Origin: Cupriavidus sp. EM10
GTDB taxonomy: Bacteria > Pseudomonadota > Gammaproteobacteria > Burkholderiales > Burkholderiaceae
Length of the DNA stretch: 64,000 nt
Assembly: GCF_018729255.1 (NCBI RefSeq)
Contig: NZ_CP076061.1
Location: forward strand, 1,116,001-1,180,000
Direction: 5' to 3'
Part shown: positions 52,068-61,483 of the stretch, piece by piece
Position numbering within the stretch: the stretch's first letter is position 1
Layout: each line of letters opens with the position of its first letter
Program-made: the position numbers and the translations under genes
The notes under the pieces: model-generated
Seen by the model: the letters and a program-made list of their open reading frames with translations, nothing else
Told to the model about the DNA's origin: nothing
The model's database searches: none

Positions 52068-52401
52068 ATGTCGATCCCCCACCTGTCTTCCGGCCAGACC
52101 GCCAGCGTCCTGCCGCTTGGCGCCAATCTCAAGAACACCCCACCACCGCGCTGTTCAAGGCCCCCATATGGAAGTGGCCCGCCTGGTGATGCTGGCGGGC
52201 AAACAGCTGCCGCCACATGCCGTGGCCGGCCCGTTGACCATCCAGTGCATCGAGGGCGAAGTCGAAGTGGCGCTGGACCACGGATCGCAACGGTTGAAGC
52301 CTGGCGACCTGATCTACCTGGCCGGCAACGTGCGGCATGACGTCAAGGCGCTGTCCGATGCATCGGTGCTGCTGACGATCGTGTTGATGGACGGGCCGTA
52401 G
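52068..52401 (+). CDS. Small cupin protein (two one-base frameshifts)
   Basis: About 111 residues once repaired. Start MSIPHLSSGQTASVLPLGAN; after restoring one C at CCCC 52138-52141 and another at CCCCC 52161-52165 the frame runs LKNTPTTALFKAPHMEVARL then VMLAGKQLPPHAVAGPLTIQ. The cupin core is AGKQLPPHAVAGPLTIQCIE followed by GEVEVALDHGSQRLKPGDLI and GNVRHDVKALSDASVLLTIV. Likely a single-domain cytoplasmic cupin of unknown ligand. Confidence 0.8.
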
Positions 52402-52417
52402 GACGGCAAGCCAACGG

Positions 52418-52441
52418 AAAAAGGCCCTGCAAGCAGGGCCT
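52418..52441 (-). terminator. Intrinsic terminator after the thioredoxin-like gene
   Basis: On the minus strand AGGCCCTGC pairs with GCAGGGCCT and is followed by TTTTT. It lies ~45 bases past the stop of the TlpA-like gene and also close to the end of the convergent cupin gene. Confidence 0.8.
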
Positions 52442-52484
52442 CCCATCCAGAACATCGTCAATACGCCAGTTTCGGCGCCGCCCC

Positions 52485-53039
52485 TCATTGCGGCTGCGCC
52501 GCCTTGCGTTCCGCCAGCAGCTTCTGGATCGCCGCCTCGGTTTCCTTGTAGCGCCCTTCGCCGTAGTGCTGGTACACGATGCGGCCGTTGGCATCGACCA
52601 GGTACAGCGCGGGCCAGTACTGGTTGCGATAGGCGGACCACGTGCCGTACATGTTGTCCTGCGCCACCGGATAGCGGATGTCGTAGCGCTTGAGCGCCGC
52701 CTTGACGTTGTCCGTCGATTTCTCGAACGGGAATTCCGGCGTGTGCACGCCCACCACCACCAGCCCCTGGTCCTTGTACTTGTCGTACCACTGTTTCACA
52801 TACGGCAGCGTGTTCACGCAGTTGCCGCAGGCGTATGTCCAGAAGTCGACCAGCACCACCTTGCCGCGCAGTTGCTGCATCGTGAGCGGCTCGGCATTCA
52901 GCCAGTTGTTGATCCCCACGAATTCGGGCGCGGAGCCCTGGTCGCCAACCTTTGGACTTTCGGCGATGGCGCCGCTGCCGAAGGTATAGATGGCCGCGAT
53001 GCCGATGGCGGCAAGCATGGCGCGAAGTACGTTACGCAT
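52485..53039 (-). CDS. TlpA-like periplasmic thioredoxin-fold protein
   Basis: 184 residues. An N-terminal signal/anchor (MRNVLRAMLAAIGIAAIYTF) leads into a redoxin domain: VVLVDFWTYACGNCVNTLPY with the redox pair C71-G-N-C74, VVVGVHTPEFPFEKSTDNVK, and PALYLVDANGRIVYQHYGEG. It probably reduces or oxidises protein thiols in the periplasm. It is clearly related to the thioredoxin part of the DipZ-like protein at 56596 (shared VGVHTPEF, FEK, YWPA). ATG 53039. It is followed by a terminator and preceded by the Ohr gene on the same strand. Confidence 0.88.
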   Translation of the reverse strand: MRNVLRAMLAAIGIAAIYTFGSGAIAESPKVGDQGSAPEFVGINNWLNAEPLTMQQLRGKVVLVDFWTYACGNCVNTLPYVKQWYDKYKDQGLVVVGVHTPEFPFEKSTDNVKAALKRYDIRYPVAQDNMYGTWSAYRNQYWPALYLVDANGRIVYQHYGEGRYKETEAAIQKLLAERKAAQPQ

Positions 53040-53107
53040 GATTCAGGGGCCTCTCTGGAGATGCTCGCCCCGTGGCCCGCCAGCGGGCGGACGGGGCGAC
53101 GGGCTGG

Positions 53108-53527
53108 TCAGACCAGCTCGGTTTCGATATGGATGTTGCCGTGCAGCGCCTTCGAGTACGGGCAGGTCTTGTGCGCGGTGTCCACCAGCGCCTGCGCCAC
53201 CTCGCGGTCGATGCCGGGGATGTGCACGCGTAGCCGTGCCTGCAGCAGGTATTCCGCGCCAGCCGTGCCCAGATCGACCTCGGCATCCACCGACAGGTCT
53301 TCCGGCAGCTTGATCTTCTGCTTGCCGGCGGCCAGGCCGATGGCGCCGATGAAGCAGGCGGACCAGCCGGCGGCCAGCAGCTGCTCGGGGTTGGTGCCAG
53401 TGCCCTTGCTGCCCGGCGACGACAGGTTGATGTCGAGCTTGCCGTCGTCGCTGCGGGCCGAGCCGTCGCGGCCGCCAGACGTGATGTGGACCTTGCCGGT
53501 GTACAGGACGTTTTCGATGCGGGTCAT
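53108..53527 (-). CDS. Organic hydroperoxide resistance protein (OsmC/Ohr family)
   Basis: 139 residues, full length for Ohr. Ohr is a thiol peroxidase reducing organic hydroperoxides. The two reactive Cys are C58 (AAGWSACFIGAI) and C122 (AHKTCPYSKA), with NPEQLLAAGW before the first. VLYTGKVHITSGGRDGSARS is the typical start. ATG 53527 behind AAGGAAACC. It is next to a TlpA-like gene and near a two-component system and DipZ-like gene, consistent with an oxidative-stress/envelope redox block. No OhrR regulator is adjacent. Confidence 0.9.
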   Translation of the reverse strand: MTRIENVLYTGKVHITSGGRDGSARSDDGKLDINLSSPGSKGTGTNPEQLLAAGWSACFIGAIGLAAGKQKIKLPEDLSVDAEVDLGTAGAEYLLQARLRVHIPGIDREVAQALVDTAHKTCPYSKALHGNIHIETELV

Positions 53528-53599
53528 GATGGTTTCCTTGTCTCGTTCGTTGGTTGGAATCGGGGTTGCGGGATCGGAGGTTTACGAAATCGGCTGGGC

Positions 53600-54031
53600 T
53601 CAGGCGTAGGCGCCATCCAGGTACGGATCGACGCTGCGCGACGGTTCGGCCGAGACGCCGGTGCGATCCATGCCGGCCACCACGCGTGCACCTTCGTAGT
53701 ACGGGTCAAGCGTGCGGGCGCCGTCGTAGTAGGGGCTGCGCTGGTCCTGCACCGAGCGCGCGCCGTCCAGGTACGGGTCGGCCGAACGGGCCGGCGGGGC
53801 CGACACGCCAGTGCGATCCAGGCCAGCTACCGTGTGGGCGCCGTCGTAGTAGGGGCTGCGCTGATCCTGCACCGAGCGGGCGCCTTCGGTGTACACATCG
53901 CGCGCACCCTGCACGGCACGGGCGCCGTCGGTGTACGGGTCGCGGGCGCTGACAACAGAGGCCTGTGCGCCGGCAGCAGCGGCAACCAGGGCAACAGCGA
54001 GGACAAGGCGTTGGGTCAGATTCTTGGACAT
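53600..54031 (-). CDS. Exported DGA-repeat protein (long form)
   Basis: 143 residues. Signal peptide MSKNLTQRLVLAVALVAAAA-GAQA, then eight units of the type DPYTDGAR, DVYTEGAR, SPYYDGAH, DPYLDGAR, SPYYDGAR, DPYYEGAR and so on, alternating with linkers VQDQRS and AGLDRTGVSAPPARS / AGMDRTGVSAEPSRS. The end matches the short form at 51468. No known family. ATG 54031 behind AAGGAAACC. Periplasmic or surface location is predicted; a TACAA direct-repeat site lies ~170 bp upstream. Confidence 0.75.
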   Translation of the reverse strand: MSKNLTQRLVLAVALVAAAAGAQASVVSARDPYTDGARAVQGARDVYTEGARSVQDQRSPYYDGAHTVAGLDRTGVSAPPARSADPYLDGARSVQDQRSPYYDGARTLDPYYEGARVVAGMDRTGVSAEPSRSVDPYLDGAYA

Positions 54032-54199
54032 GATGGTTTCCTTTCAGTGGTATGCGGTAGATTCGGTGGCTTGCCTGGCAGCGTGCGCTTTGTCGTTTGT
54101 GCGTCGCGCTGCCATGGACCGTATTTAAGGCGGCTCACGTATCGCGCCCGTAGCGACTTGGCGGCCGTTGTGTCAGGGCACGTATCGTCACGGCGGGCT

Positions 54200-54221
54200 G
54201 ATACAAAGGCGTACAAAAAGG
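54200..54221. promoter_or_regulatory. TACAA direct repeat upstream of the long DGA-repeat gene
   Basis: TACAAAGGCG is followed directly by TACAAAAAGG, boxes 10 bp apart. It lies in the gap between the sensor-kinase gene and the DGA-repeat gene. Pattern and spacing match the pairs at 23775 and 56484. Confidence 0.45.
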
Positions 54222-54285
54222 GGATGGGGGGATGCCGGGAGGCGAGGGCAGGGGGTAAAGCCAGGTAAACGCGCGCTTCGCGACA

Positions 54286-54314
54286 CTCCCCTCTCCCACT
54301 TGGGGAGAGGGGAG
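54286..54314. repeat. REP-like palindrome after the sensor kinase gene
   Basis: CTCCCCTCTCCC, loop ACTTG, GGGAGAGGGGAG: a perfect 12-bp hairpin of the family seen at 12595, 19294 and 33379, located just past the kinase stop codon. It may serve as transcription end signal. Confidence 0.7.
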
Positions 54315-54320
54315 AAAAAC

Positions 54321-55621
54321 TCAGCCCAGCCGGATATCCGCGGCCAGACCGCCGCCTTCGCGGTTGCGCAAGGTCAGCGAGCCGCCGATGGCGGCCGCCA
54401 GCTGGTGGGCGATGGCCAGGCCCAGGCCGGTGCCGCCGGTTTCGCGGTTGCGCGATCCTTCCAGGCGGACGAATGGCTGCAGCACCGCTTCGAGCTTGTC
54501 TTCCGGGATGCCGGGGCCCCGGTCCAAAATCGAGATCACCACGGCCTCGCGCTCACGGTGCACGCCCACTTCGGCGGCCCCGCCGCCATATTTGATGGCG
54601 TTGTCGATCAGGTTGGTCAGCACCCGCCGCAGGGCGTTGCGGCGCGTCACGATGGCGCCGCCGGCGTTTTCGCCGATGCTCACGTCCTTGCCGGTGTCCT
54701 GGTAGTCGTAGACCAGGCTTTCGACAAACGATCCCAGGTCGATGCGCGACGCTTCCTCGCCATCGCCGCCGCTGCTGCGCGCATAGGCCAGCCCTTCGCG
54801 CACCAGGGTCTGGATTTCCGCCAGGTCGTTCACCAGCTTGCGCTTTTCCTCGGAATCCTCGGCCATTTCCGCGCGCAGCTTCATCCGGGTGATCGGCGTC
54901 TGCAGGTCATGCGAGATGGCGGCCAGGATCTGCACGCGCTCTTCGACAAAGTGCGCGATGCGGTCGCGCATGGCGTTGAAGGCCCGCGCCGCCTGGGCCA
55001 GTTCGGTGGGGCCCTGTTCGTCCAGCGGCTGCGAGCGGGTGTTCGGGTTGAGCGCATCGGCGGCGTCGGCCAGCGCCACCAGCGGGCGGATCGACAGGCG
55101 CACGGCGAACCAGCAGCACAGGATCAGCAGCAGCAGCTGCAGCACCAGCACATAGGGCAGCCACTGGGCGATGGGGGTCATGCGCGGATGCACGTCGATG
55201 GTCAGCGGGCTGCCGTCGCTTAGCGTCAGGTGCGCCTGGAGCTGCTTGCCATCGCCCGGTATCGACTGCACCGTGACCGGAAAGTGCGTGCCGGTGGCTT
55301 CCATGATGCGCTCGGCAATATCCCGCCCGCGCTCCGTCATCTCGGGCACCCCGGGCGAGCCCGGCCCCAGGATGTACTGGTAGTTGCCGCGGTTCACGCG
55401 GGGCAGCCACTGCGGGCGCTCGGCGGCGGGAATCCGGTCCAGGATCGCCACCGACGTCGCCACGTCGGTCTCCAGCGTGCCCAGCATGACCTGCCGCGCC
55501 GACATGTATCGCTCCGAAAACAGCACGGCGAACGACAGCAGGTGCGCGACGATCATGCCGGCCAGCAGGATCAGGAACAGGCGCGACCCCATCGTATGGG
55601 GCCAGCGCCAGCGGCGATTGC

Positions 55622-55625
<4 letters not shown>
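54321..55625 (-). CDS. Two-component sensor histidine kinase
   Basis: 434 residues. Two membrane segments (residues ~15-36 and ~155-178) flank a ~115-residue periplasmic sensor. HAMP follows to ~230, then the H box AAISHDLQTPITRMKLRAEM with phospho-acceptor H239, the N box NLIDNAIKYGG, and G boxes DRGPGIPEDKLEAV and GGTGLGLAIAHQLA. All catalytic motifs are intact. Translationally coupled to the OmpR-type regulator gene (four-base ATGA overlap). The periplasmic domain has no recognised ligand motif; neighbours suggest an envelope redox or metal signal. Confidence 0.93.
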
Positions 55626-56365
<740 letters not shown>

Positions 56366-56452
56366 CAGCTTCACCCCTGGCAATCTAATTTTTAGGAAAA
56401 TTGTGAACAATCAGTCGGTTGGCGAGATTGTATGGGCGCCCGCGCGTTGGCG

Positions 56453-56503
56453 TGTATCGCAATGTATCTGGCGGCTGCGCCCGCACAAAGCCATACAACT
56501 TTG
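56453..56503. promoter_or_regulatory. Direct-repeat sites between regulator and DipZ-like gene
   Basis: On the plus strand CACAAAGCCA-TACAACTTTG (56484-56503) gives ACAA boxes 10 bp apart. On the minus strand GATACATTGC-GATACACGCC (56449-56468) gives two GATAC boxes 10 bp apart. Both lie in the 230-bp gap between the divergent response-regulator and DipZ-like genes, so they could serve autoregulation and target control. Confidence 0.45.
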
Positions 56504-56595
56504 CCGGTTCGCGACACATTTACGGTAGATCACGGGCGTCTCATTGGGGCATGCCAGATTGCTGGCCCCTCATCCTTGCCGAAAGGAACCCGATC

Positions 56596-58410
56596 ATGAC
56601 GCTGCTGATCCTTGCCTATCTGGGCGGTGCCCTCACCATCCTGAGCCCTTGCATCCTGCCCGTGCTGCCGTTCGTGCTCAGCGGCAGCGGCCAGCCGTTC
56701 GTGCGCGGGCGGCTGCCGATGCTGGCCGGCATGGCGCTGACCTTTGCGGCGGTGGCCACGCTGGCGTCGGTGGGCGGCGCCTGGGCCGTGCGCGCCAACG
56801 AATATGGCCGCTACGCGGCGCTGGCCCTGCTGGCAGTGTTCGGGGTATCGCTGCTGGTGCCCCGGCTGGCCGATGCGCTGACGCGTCCCGTGGTGGCGCT
56901 GGGCAACCGGCTGGCCGGCGATGGTACGGCCGGCGCCGCGTCGCCGTGGGCGTCGCTGCTGCTGGGCGTGGCCACGGGCATGCTGTGGGCGCCGTGTGCC
57001 GGCCCCATCCTCGGTATCGTGCTGACCACGGCGGCGCTGCAGGGCGCCAGCGTGCAAAGCTCGCTGCTGCTGGTGGCCTACGCGGCCGGCGCGGCCACGT
57101 CGCTGGCCGCCGCGCTGGGCCTGGGCGGCCGTCTGTTCGCGGCGATGAAGCGGTCGATGGGTGCCGGCGAATGGCTGCGCCGTGGCCTGGGCGTAGGGGT
57201 GCTGGGTGGCGTGGCCGCCATCGCCATCGGGGCCGATACGGGCTTCCTGGCGCGGTTGTCGGTAAGCGGCCCCGCCCGGCTGGAGCAGGCGCTGGTCGAC
57301 CGGCTGCACAACGCCACCCCCGCCACACCCCAGGCCCGCACCGAGGTTGCCGCTGCCCCGGCGAGCCCGGGCGACGGCGCCGGCATGCTGCTGGCCGCGA
57401 ACGGCGCGGGGACCGACGGCTACGGTTCCGGCGGCCGCCTGCCGGTGGAAGGCCAGCTGCCAGCGCTCGATGGTGCGGTCCAGTGGTTCAACACGCCGAA
57501 TGGCGCGCCGATCACGCGGCAGCAGCTGCAAGGCAAGGTCACGCTGGTCTATTTCTGGACGTATTCCTGCATCAACTGCATCCGCACGCTGCCCTACCTG
57601 CGCGCCTGGGCCGACAAGTACCCGAACCTGCAGGTCATCGGCGTGCACACGCCCGAGTTCGCGTTCGAGAAGAAGCCCGACAACGTGCGCCGCGCCATCG
57701 GCGGCTTCAAGATCGGTTTCCCGGTAGCCGTGGACAGCGACTACAGGATCTGGCGAGCCTTCGACAACAACTACTGGCCGGCGGCCTACTTTGTCGATGC
57801 GCGCGGCAATTTCCGCCATCACCAGTTCGGCGAAGGCGACTACGCGCAGTCCGAACGCGTGATCCAGACGCTGCTTGCCGAAGCGGGCCAGCCGTCGGCG
57901 TCGCGCGATGTGGTGGTGCCCGACGCCAGGGGCGCGCAGGCTGCCCCCGACCTGCGCAATGTCCGCTCGGGCGAAACCTACGTGGGCTACAACCAGGCGT
58001 CGAACTTCGCGTCGCCGGGCGGCATCCGTCCGGACGCGCCACGCAACTACGCCGTGGATGCCAACCTGCGCCTGAACCAGTGGGGGCTGGCAGGCCAGTG
58101 GACCGTGGGCCCGGAATTCGCCACCGTGGATCGTGCCGACGGCAGCATCCGCTACCGCTTCCAGGCCCGCGACCTGCACCTGGTGCTGGGGCCCGCCGCC
58201 AACGGCCGCGCCGTGCGCTTCGTGGTGACGATCGACGGCAAGGCGCCCGGCGACAACCACGGCGCGGACATCGACGCCAACGGCAACGGCGCCATCACGG
58301 CCACGCGGTTGTACCAGCTGGTGCGCCAGGCCGGCGAAGTGGGTGAACACACGTTCGAGATCCGCTTCCTGGACCCGGGCGCCCAGGCCTACGCGTTTAC
58401 GTTCGGCTGA
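56596..58410 (+). CDS. DipZ-like fusion: CcdA membrane domain, TlpA thioredoxin domain and C-terminal beta domain
   Basis: 604 residues. Residues 1-~225 are a CcdA/DsbD-type electron-transfer membrane domain with the two Cys in ILSPCILPVLPF (C19) and WAPCAGPILG (C134). Residues ~285-440 are a thioredoxin fold with VYFWTYSCINCIRTLPYLRA (C325, C328). The remaining ~160 form a beta-rich domain (YAVDANLRLNQWGLAGQWTV) as in mycobacterial DipZ. It should move reducing power across the inner membrane to periplasmic thiols. ATG 56596 behind GAAAGGA. Divergent from an OmpR-type regulator that probably controls it. It overlaps the end of the DUF2239 gene by 22 bases. Confidence 0.9.
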   Translation: MTLLILAYLGGALTILSPCILPVLPFVLSGSGQPFVRGRLPMLAGMALTFAAVATLASVGGAWAVRANEYGRYAALALLAVFGVSLLVPRLADALTRPVVALGNRLAGDGTAGAASPWASLLLGVATGMLWAPCAGPILGIVLTTAALQGASVQSSLLLVAYAAGAATSLAAALGLGGRLFAAMKRSMGAGEWLRRGLGVGVLGGVAAIAIGADTGFLARLSVSGPARLEQALVDRLHNATPATPQARTEVAAAPASPGDGAGMLLAANGAGTDGYGSGGRLPVEGQLPALDGAVQWFNTPNGAPITRQQLQGKVTLVYFWTYSCINCIRTLPYLRAWADKYPNLQVIGVHTPEFAFEKKPDNVRRAIGGFKIGFPVAVDSDYRIWRAFDNNYWPAAYFVDARGNFRHHQFGEGDYAQSERVIQTLLAEAGQPSASRDVVVPDARGAQAAPDLRNVRSGETYVGYNQASNFASPGGIRPDAPRNYAVDANLRLNQWGLAGQWTVGPEFATVDRADGSIRYRFQARDLHLVLGPAANGRAVRFVVTIDGKAPGDNHGADIDANGNGAITATRLYQLVRQAGEVGEHTFEIRFLDPGAQAYAFTFG

Positions 58411-58985
58411 TCGTCGCCGAAGGCCGGCGCGGCGAGCTGGCGGGCGTGGTCGCGCAGGTCGGCCGGCCACGCCTGCGACAGCGCCAGGAAGCGCTCGCGA
58501 TCGCCGCCATACAGCGCCCGCGACGCTTCTTCGTAGCCGGGCTGGTTGCCGAGCATCGTCGACATGAAACGGTCGGCGGCTGCCTTGGCGCGGCCCGCGC
58601 CCAGATCCACACCCTGCCCCTTGCGCGCCGCATCCACCAGCTTGCGCAGCGTCACCGACGCCCCGCCCGACTGCTCGCCCAGCCAATCCCAGTGGCGCGG
58701 CAACAGCGTGACTTCCCGGGCCACCACGCCCAGCTTCGGGCGGCCGGCGCCCTTCCTGACCTGGCTGTCGTCGGCACTCGCTGGCGCCAGCCGCGCGGCG
58801 ATATCGGCATCGCTGCCGCGCAGGTCGAAATCCACCTGCCGCCCCGTGAGGTCGCCAAAGGCAAGGATCGATTGATTGGGATCGGCACGCAGCGCGGCGG
58901 CCACGGCCAGCGCCACTTCCAGAGGCGTGCCGGACGCAAGCCGCCGTTCGCCGGCAAACGCGGTACAGGTTTCGATATCTTCCAT
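58389..58985 (-). CDS. DUF2239 family protein
   Basis: 198 residues, matching DUF2239: CTAFAGERRLASGTPLEVAL, FGDLTGRQVDFDLRGSDADI, RPKLGVVAREVTLLPRHWDW then LGEQSGGASVTLRKLVDAAR. The last segment looks like a ribbon-helix or toxin-control-type helix, but no function is established. ATG 58985. A perfect 20-bp palindrome lies 34-53 bp upstream and is probably an operator. The gene converges on the DipZ-like gene and overlaps its end. Confidence 0.82.
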   Translation of the reverse strand: MEDIETCTAFAGERRLASGTPLEVALAVAAALRADPNQSILAFGDLTGRQVDFDLRGSDADIAARLAPASADDSQVRKGAGRPKLGVVAREVTLLPRHWDWLGEQSGGASVTLRKLVDAARKGQGVDLGAGRAKAAADRFMSTMLGNQPGYEEASRALYGGDRERFLALSQAWPADLRDHARQLAAPAFGDDQPNVNA

Positions 58986-59018
58986 GTGAGTCTCCTGATT
59001 CGGGTTTCGATGGGAGAC

Positions 59019-59066
59019 GATATTACCCGGGTAATATCATGGAAGTCAATTACACCCGGGTAATAT
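59019..59066. promoter_or_regulatory. Palindromic operator GATATTACCCGGGTAATATC plus a half-degenerate second copy
   Basis: 59019-59038 is a perfect 20-bp palindrome. A second copy centred 29 bp away (59049-59066) keeps the core ACCCGGGT and the right arm AATAT, but the left arm is mutated. They overlap the likely promoter of the DUF2239 gene on the minus strand. A dimeric repressor (MarR/TetR/ArsR size) is the probable ligand; its gene is not in the window. Confidence 0.6.
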
Positions 59067-59189
59067 TTTTGGCTGGCGCCTTCGTCGGCTTCCTCAAGCA
59101 CGGCGAACGGACGGCGGGCTTTGACCCGAAGCGCCGCGCATGGCAGCATCGCGGGGCAAATTTTCAGACCACTTCTTATGGGACTTTCA

Positions 59190-59575
59190 ATGATCGGAAT
59201 CCGGCCACTGCTGATCGCGGCCATCGTCGCCCCGCTGCTGGCGGCCTGCGCCAGCGGCAGCAGCATGGAGTACCTTGAATCGCAGGATGGCAGCACGATC
59301 CATTCGGATGCCAGCGTGGGCGAGCTGGTGGGGTGCCTGAAGCGCAAGCTTGGCGATGACGCCACGGTGGACGCCTACCCGAACCTGGCAAGGTCGATGT
59401 GCGCGTGGGCTATGGCAGCCGTGCCGATGCCGGTTACTCGTACCTGATCAACCTGCGCGCCGCCCGGCAGGGCACCGACGTGCAGATCCGCAGCGCCGGC
59501 GACTTCCGGCCGATGCTGAGCAAGGGCCGCGTCACCGGCTACGTCAAGGACTGCAAGCCGGCCGCGGCCCGCTGA
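59190..59575 (+). CDS. Small lipoprotein of unknown function (one-base frameshift)
   Basis: About 128 residues once repaired. A lipoprotein signal (MIGIRPLLIAAIVAPLLAAC) is followed by a short alpha-beta domain: SVGELVGCLKRKLGDDATVD, then VRVGYGSRADAGYSYLINLR. The frame breaks near 59387; restoring one G gives NLGKVDVRVGYG and the normal end VKDCKPAAAR. ATG 59178 is the alternative start, four residues upstream. No family recognised. Confidence 0.7.
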
Positions 59576-59593
59576 GGCTGCCGGCAGGCGCGC

Positions 59594-60460
59594 TCAGCCT
59601 GCCCAGCCCATCGTCCGCGCCTGGGCCAGCACGGCGCGGGCGCGTTCCACGAACGGGCGGTCCACCATCTTGCCGTCGACCAGATAGGCGCCCACGCCCT
59701 TGGCGTCGGCCTGATCGGCGGCTGCCACGATCCGCTGCGCGGCGGCGATCTCTGCCTCGGTCGGCTGGAACGCCGCGTTGGCCAGCGCGATCTGGCTCGG
59801 GTGGATGCAGCTCTTGCCCAGGTACCCCAGCCGGCGCGCCAGTTCGGCTTCGGCGCGGTAGCCATCGGCATCCTTCACGTCGGCGAACGCCGCGTCGTAG
59901 GCAAACACGCCCGCCTCGGCGGCGGCCATGCGCATCTGGTACATCGTCTGCGCCACGGCCAGCGTCTCGCGCCGGTGGATGCCGGCCGGCTCGAACAGGT
60001 CGGCGTAACCCAGCTGCAGACCCGCCACACGCGCATCGGCGGCCGCCAGTTCATGCGCGCGGCGCAGCCCGCGCGGCGACTCGATATTGAGCAGCAGCTT
60101 CACCGGCGTGGTCACGCCGTTGGCTGCCTCGGCCAGCGCGACGGCGCGGGCGGCCAGGTGCACCTGCTCCACCTCCTCCACCTTCGGCACGTTCACCAGG
60201 TGCAGCCCGTTGCGCACCACGGCGACGATATCGGGCGCGAAGTGGGCGGTGTCCGGCGCGTTCACGCGCACGATCAACGTCTTGCCCGCTGCCGCCGTGC
60301 GGCCCGAGGCCAGAAGGTCCTGCAGCGCGGCGCGGGCTTCGCCCTTGCGCGGCTCCGCCACGGCGTCCTCCAGGTCGAAGGACAGCGCATCGGCCGCGCT
60401 GGCCAGCGCCTTGTCGAACAGCTCCGGGCGCGATCCCGGTACGAACAGTTTGCTGCGCAT
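59594..60460 (-). CDS. CitE-like HpcH/HpaI aldolase/citrate lyase family protein
   Basis: 288 residues. RSKLFVPGSRPELFDKALAS, LSFDLEDAVAEPRKGEARAA (DLEDAV with the Mg-binding residues), VRVNAPDT and LLLNIESPRGLRRAHELAAA are typical of CitE-like CoA-ester lyases such as malyl-, citramalyl- or beta-methylmalyl-CoA lyase. Start ATG 60460 behind AAGGATGAGGA. It lies downstream of a Bug receptor, a cyclase and a CaiB transferase gene on the same strand. That fits a route where an acid is taken up, activated by CoA transfer and split. Confidence 0.85.
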   Translation of the reverse strand: MRSKLFVPGSRPELFDKALASAADALSFDLEDAVAEPRKGEARAALQDLLASGRTAAAGKTLIVRVNAPDTAHFAPDIVAVVRNGLHLVNVPKVEEVEQVHLAARAVALAEAANGVTTPVKLLLNIESPRGLRRAHELAAADARVAGLQLGYADLFEPAGIHRRETLAVAQTMYQMRMAAAEAGVFAYDAAFADVKDADGYRAEAELARRLGYLGKSCIHPSQIALANAAFQPTEAEIAAAQRIVAAADQADAKGVGAYLVDGKMVDRPFVERARAVLAQARTMGWAG

Positions 60461-60483
60461 GATCGTCCTCATCCTTCCTTCAA

Positions 60484-61451
60484 TCATTCCGCGCGGATAT
60501 TGCGCTGCCTGACCAGCGCACCCCAGCGCGCCGCCTCGCCCTGCACGAACTTGCCGAACTGCTGCGGCGAATTGCCAACGGGCTCCAGGCCCATCTGGCG
60601 CAGCTTGTCCTGCACGTGCGGGTCGGCCACGGCGCCCTGCACTTCCTTCGCCAGCCGCGCCACCACCTCGGGCGGCGTGCCCTTGGGCACCCACACGCCG
60701 TTCCACTCCAGCACCTCGAAATCGGGCAGGCCGCTTTCGGCCAGCGTCGGGTATCGGGCAGGCCCGGATTGCGCTTGAGCGACGTCACCGCCAGCGCCTT
60801 GAGCTTGCCGCTCTTCGCATAGTTGAGCGTCGACGCCACATTGCCGAAATAGGCCGATACCTGGTTGCCCATCACGTCGGTCAGCGCCGGCGCACCGCCC
60901 TTGTAGGGCACGTGCAGCAGGTCGATGCCGGCCTTGGCGTTGAGCAGCTCGCCCGCCAGATGCGATCCGCTGCCCGAGCCGGCCGACGCAAAGGTCAGCT
61001 TGCCGGGATTGGCCTTGGCATAGGCGATGAAGTCCTTGACCGTCTTGTACGGCGCATTGGGCGGCACCACCAGGATGTTGGCCGCCGTGGCCACCAGCGA
61101 GATCGGCACCAGTTCCTTGAGCGGATCGAACGACATCTTGCGCAGACTCGGGTTGACCGCGAACGCCGACGCGTCGTACAGCACCGTGTAGCCATCGGGC
61201 ACGGACTTGGCCACGGCTTCCTCGCCAATCACGCCGGCCGCGCCGGGACGGTTGTCGATCACCACCTGCTGGCCCATCGACGCGCTCATGCGCTGCGCGA
61301 TCACGCGCGCCGTGTTGTCGGCGCCGCCGCCGGCCGAATACGGCACGATCATGCGGATGGGACGGTCAGGGTATGTGGCACCAGCGGCGGCAGCCAGCAG
61401 CGGCACGCAGGCCGCCACGGCGACCAGCAGCTTGCGGCGGGTCGGATGCAT
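60484..61451 (-). CDS. Bug-type tripartite tricarboxylate receptor (one-base frameshift)
   Basis: About 322 residues once repaired. Signal peptide region (KLLVAVAACVPLLAAAAGAT) then YPDRPIRMIVPYSAGGGADN, VIDNRPGAAGVIGEEAVAKS, LLHVPYKGGAPALTDVMGNQ. The frame breaks at GGG 60749-60751 (plus strand); one more base gives NPGLPDTPTLAESGLPDFEV and continues to WNGVWVPKGTPPEVVARLAK. Periplasmic receptor for an organic acid; no TctAB partners nearby. It lies 23 bases upstream of the CitE-like gene. Confidence 0.9.
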
Positions 61452-61483
61452 GGAGTCTCCTTGTTTTCTTGTCGTCGAACGAA

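Noticed and set aside
59039..59278. Short plus-strand frame starting MEVNYTRVIF right at the palindromic operator
   Set aside because: The frame runs into the lipoprotein gene in a different register, becomes Arg/Gln-rich, and has no ribosome site; the first residues are just the translated palindrome.
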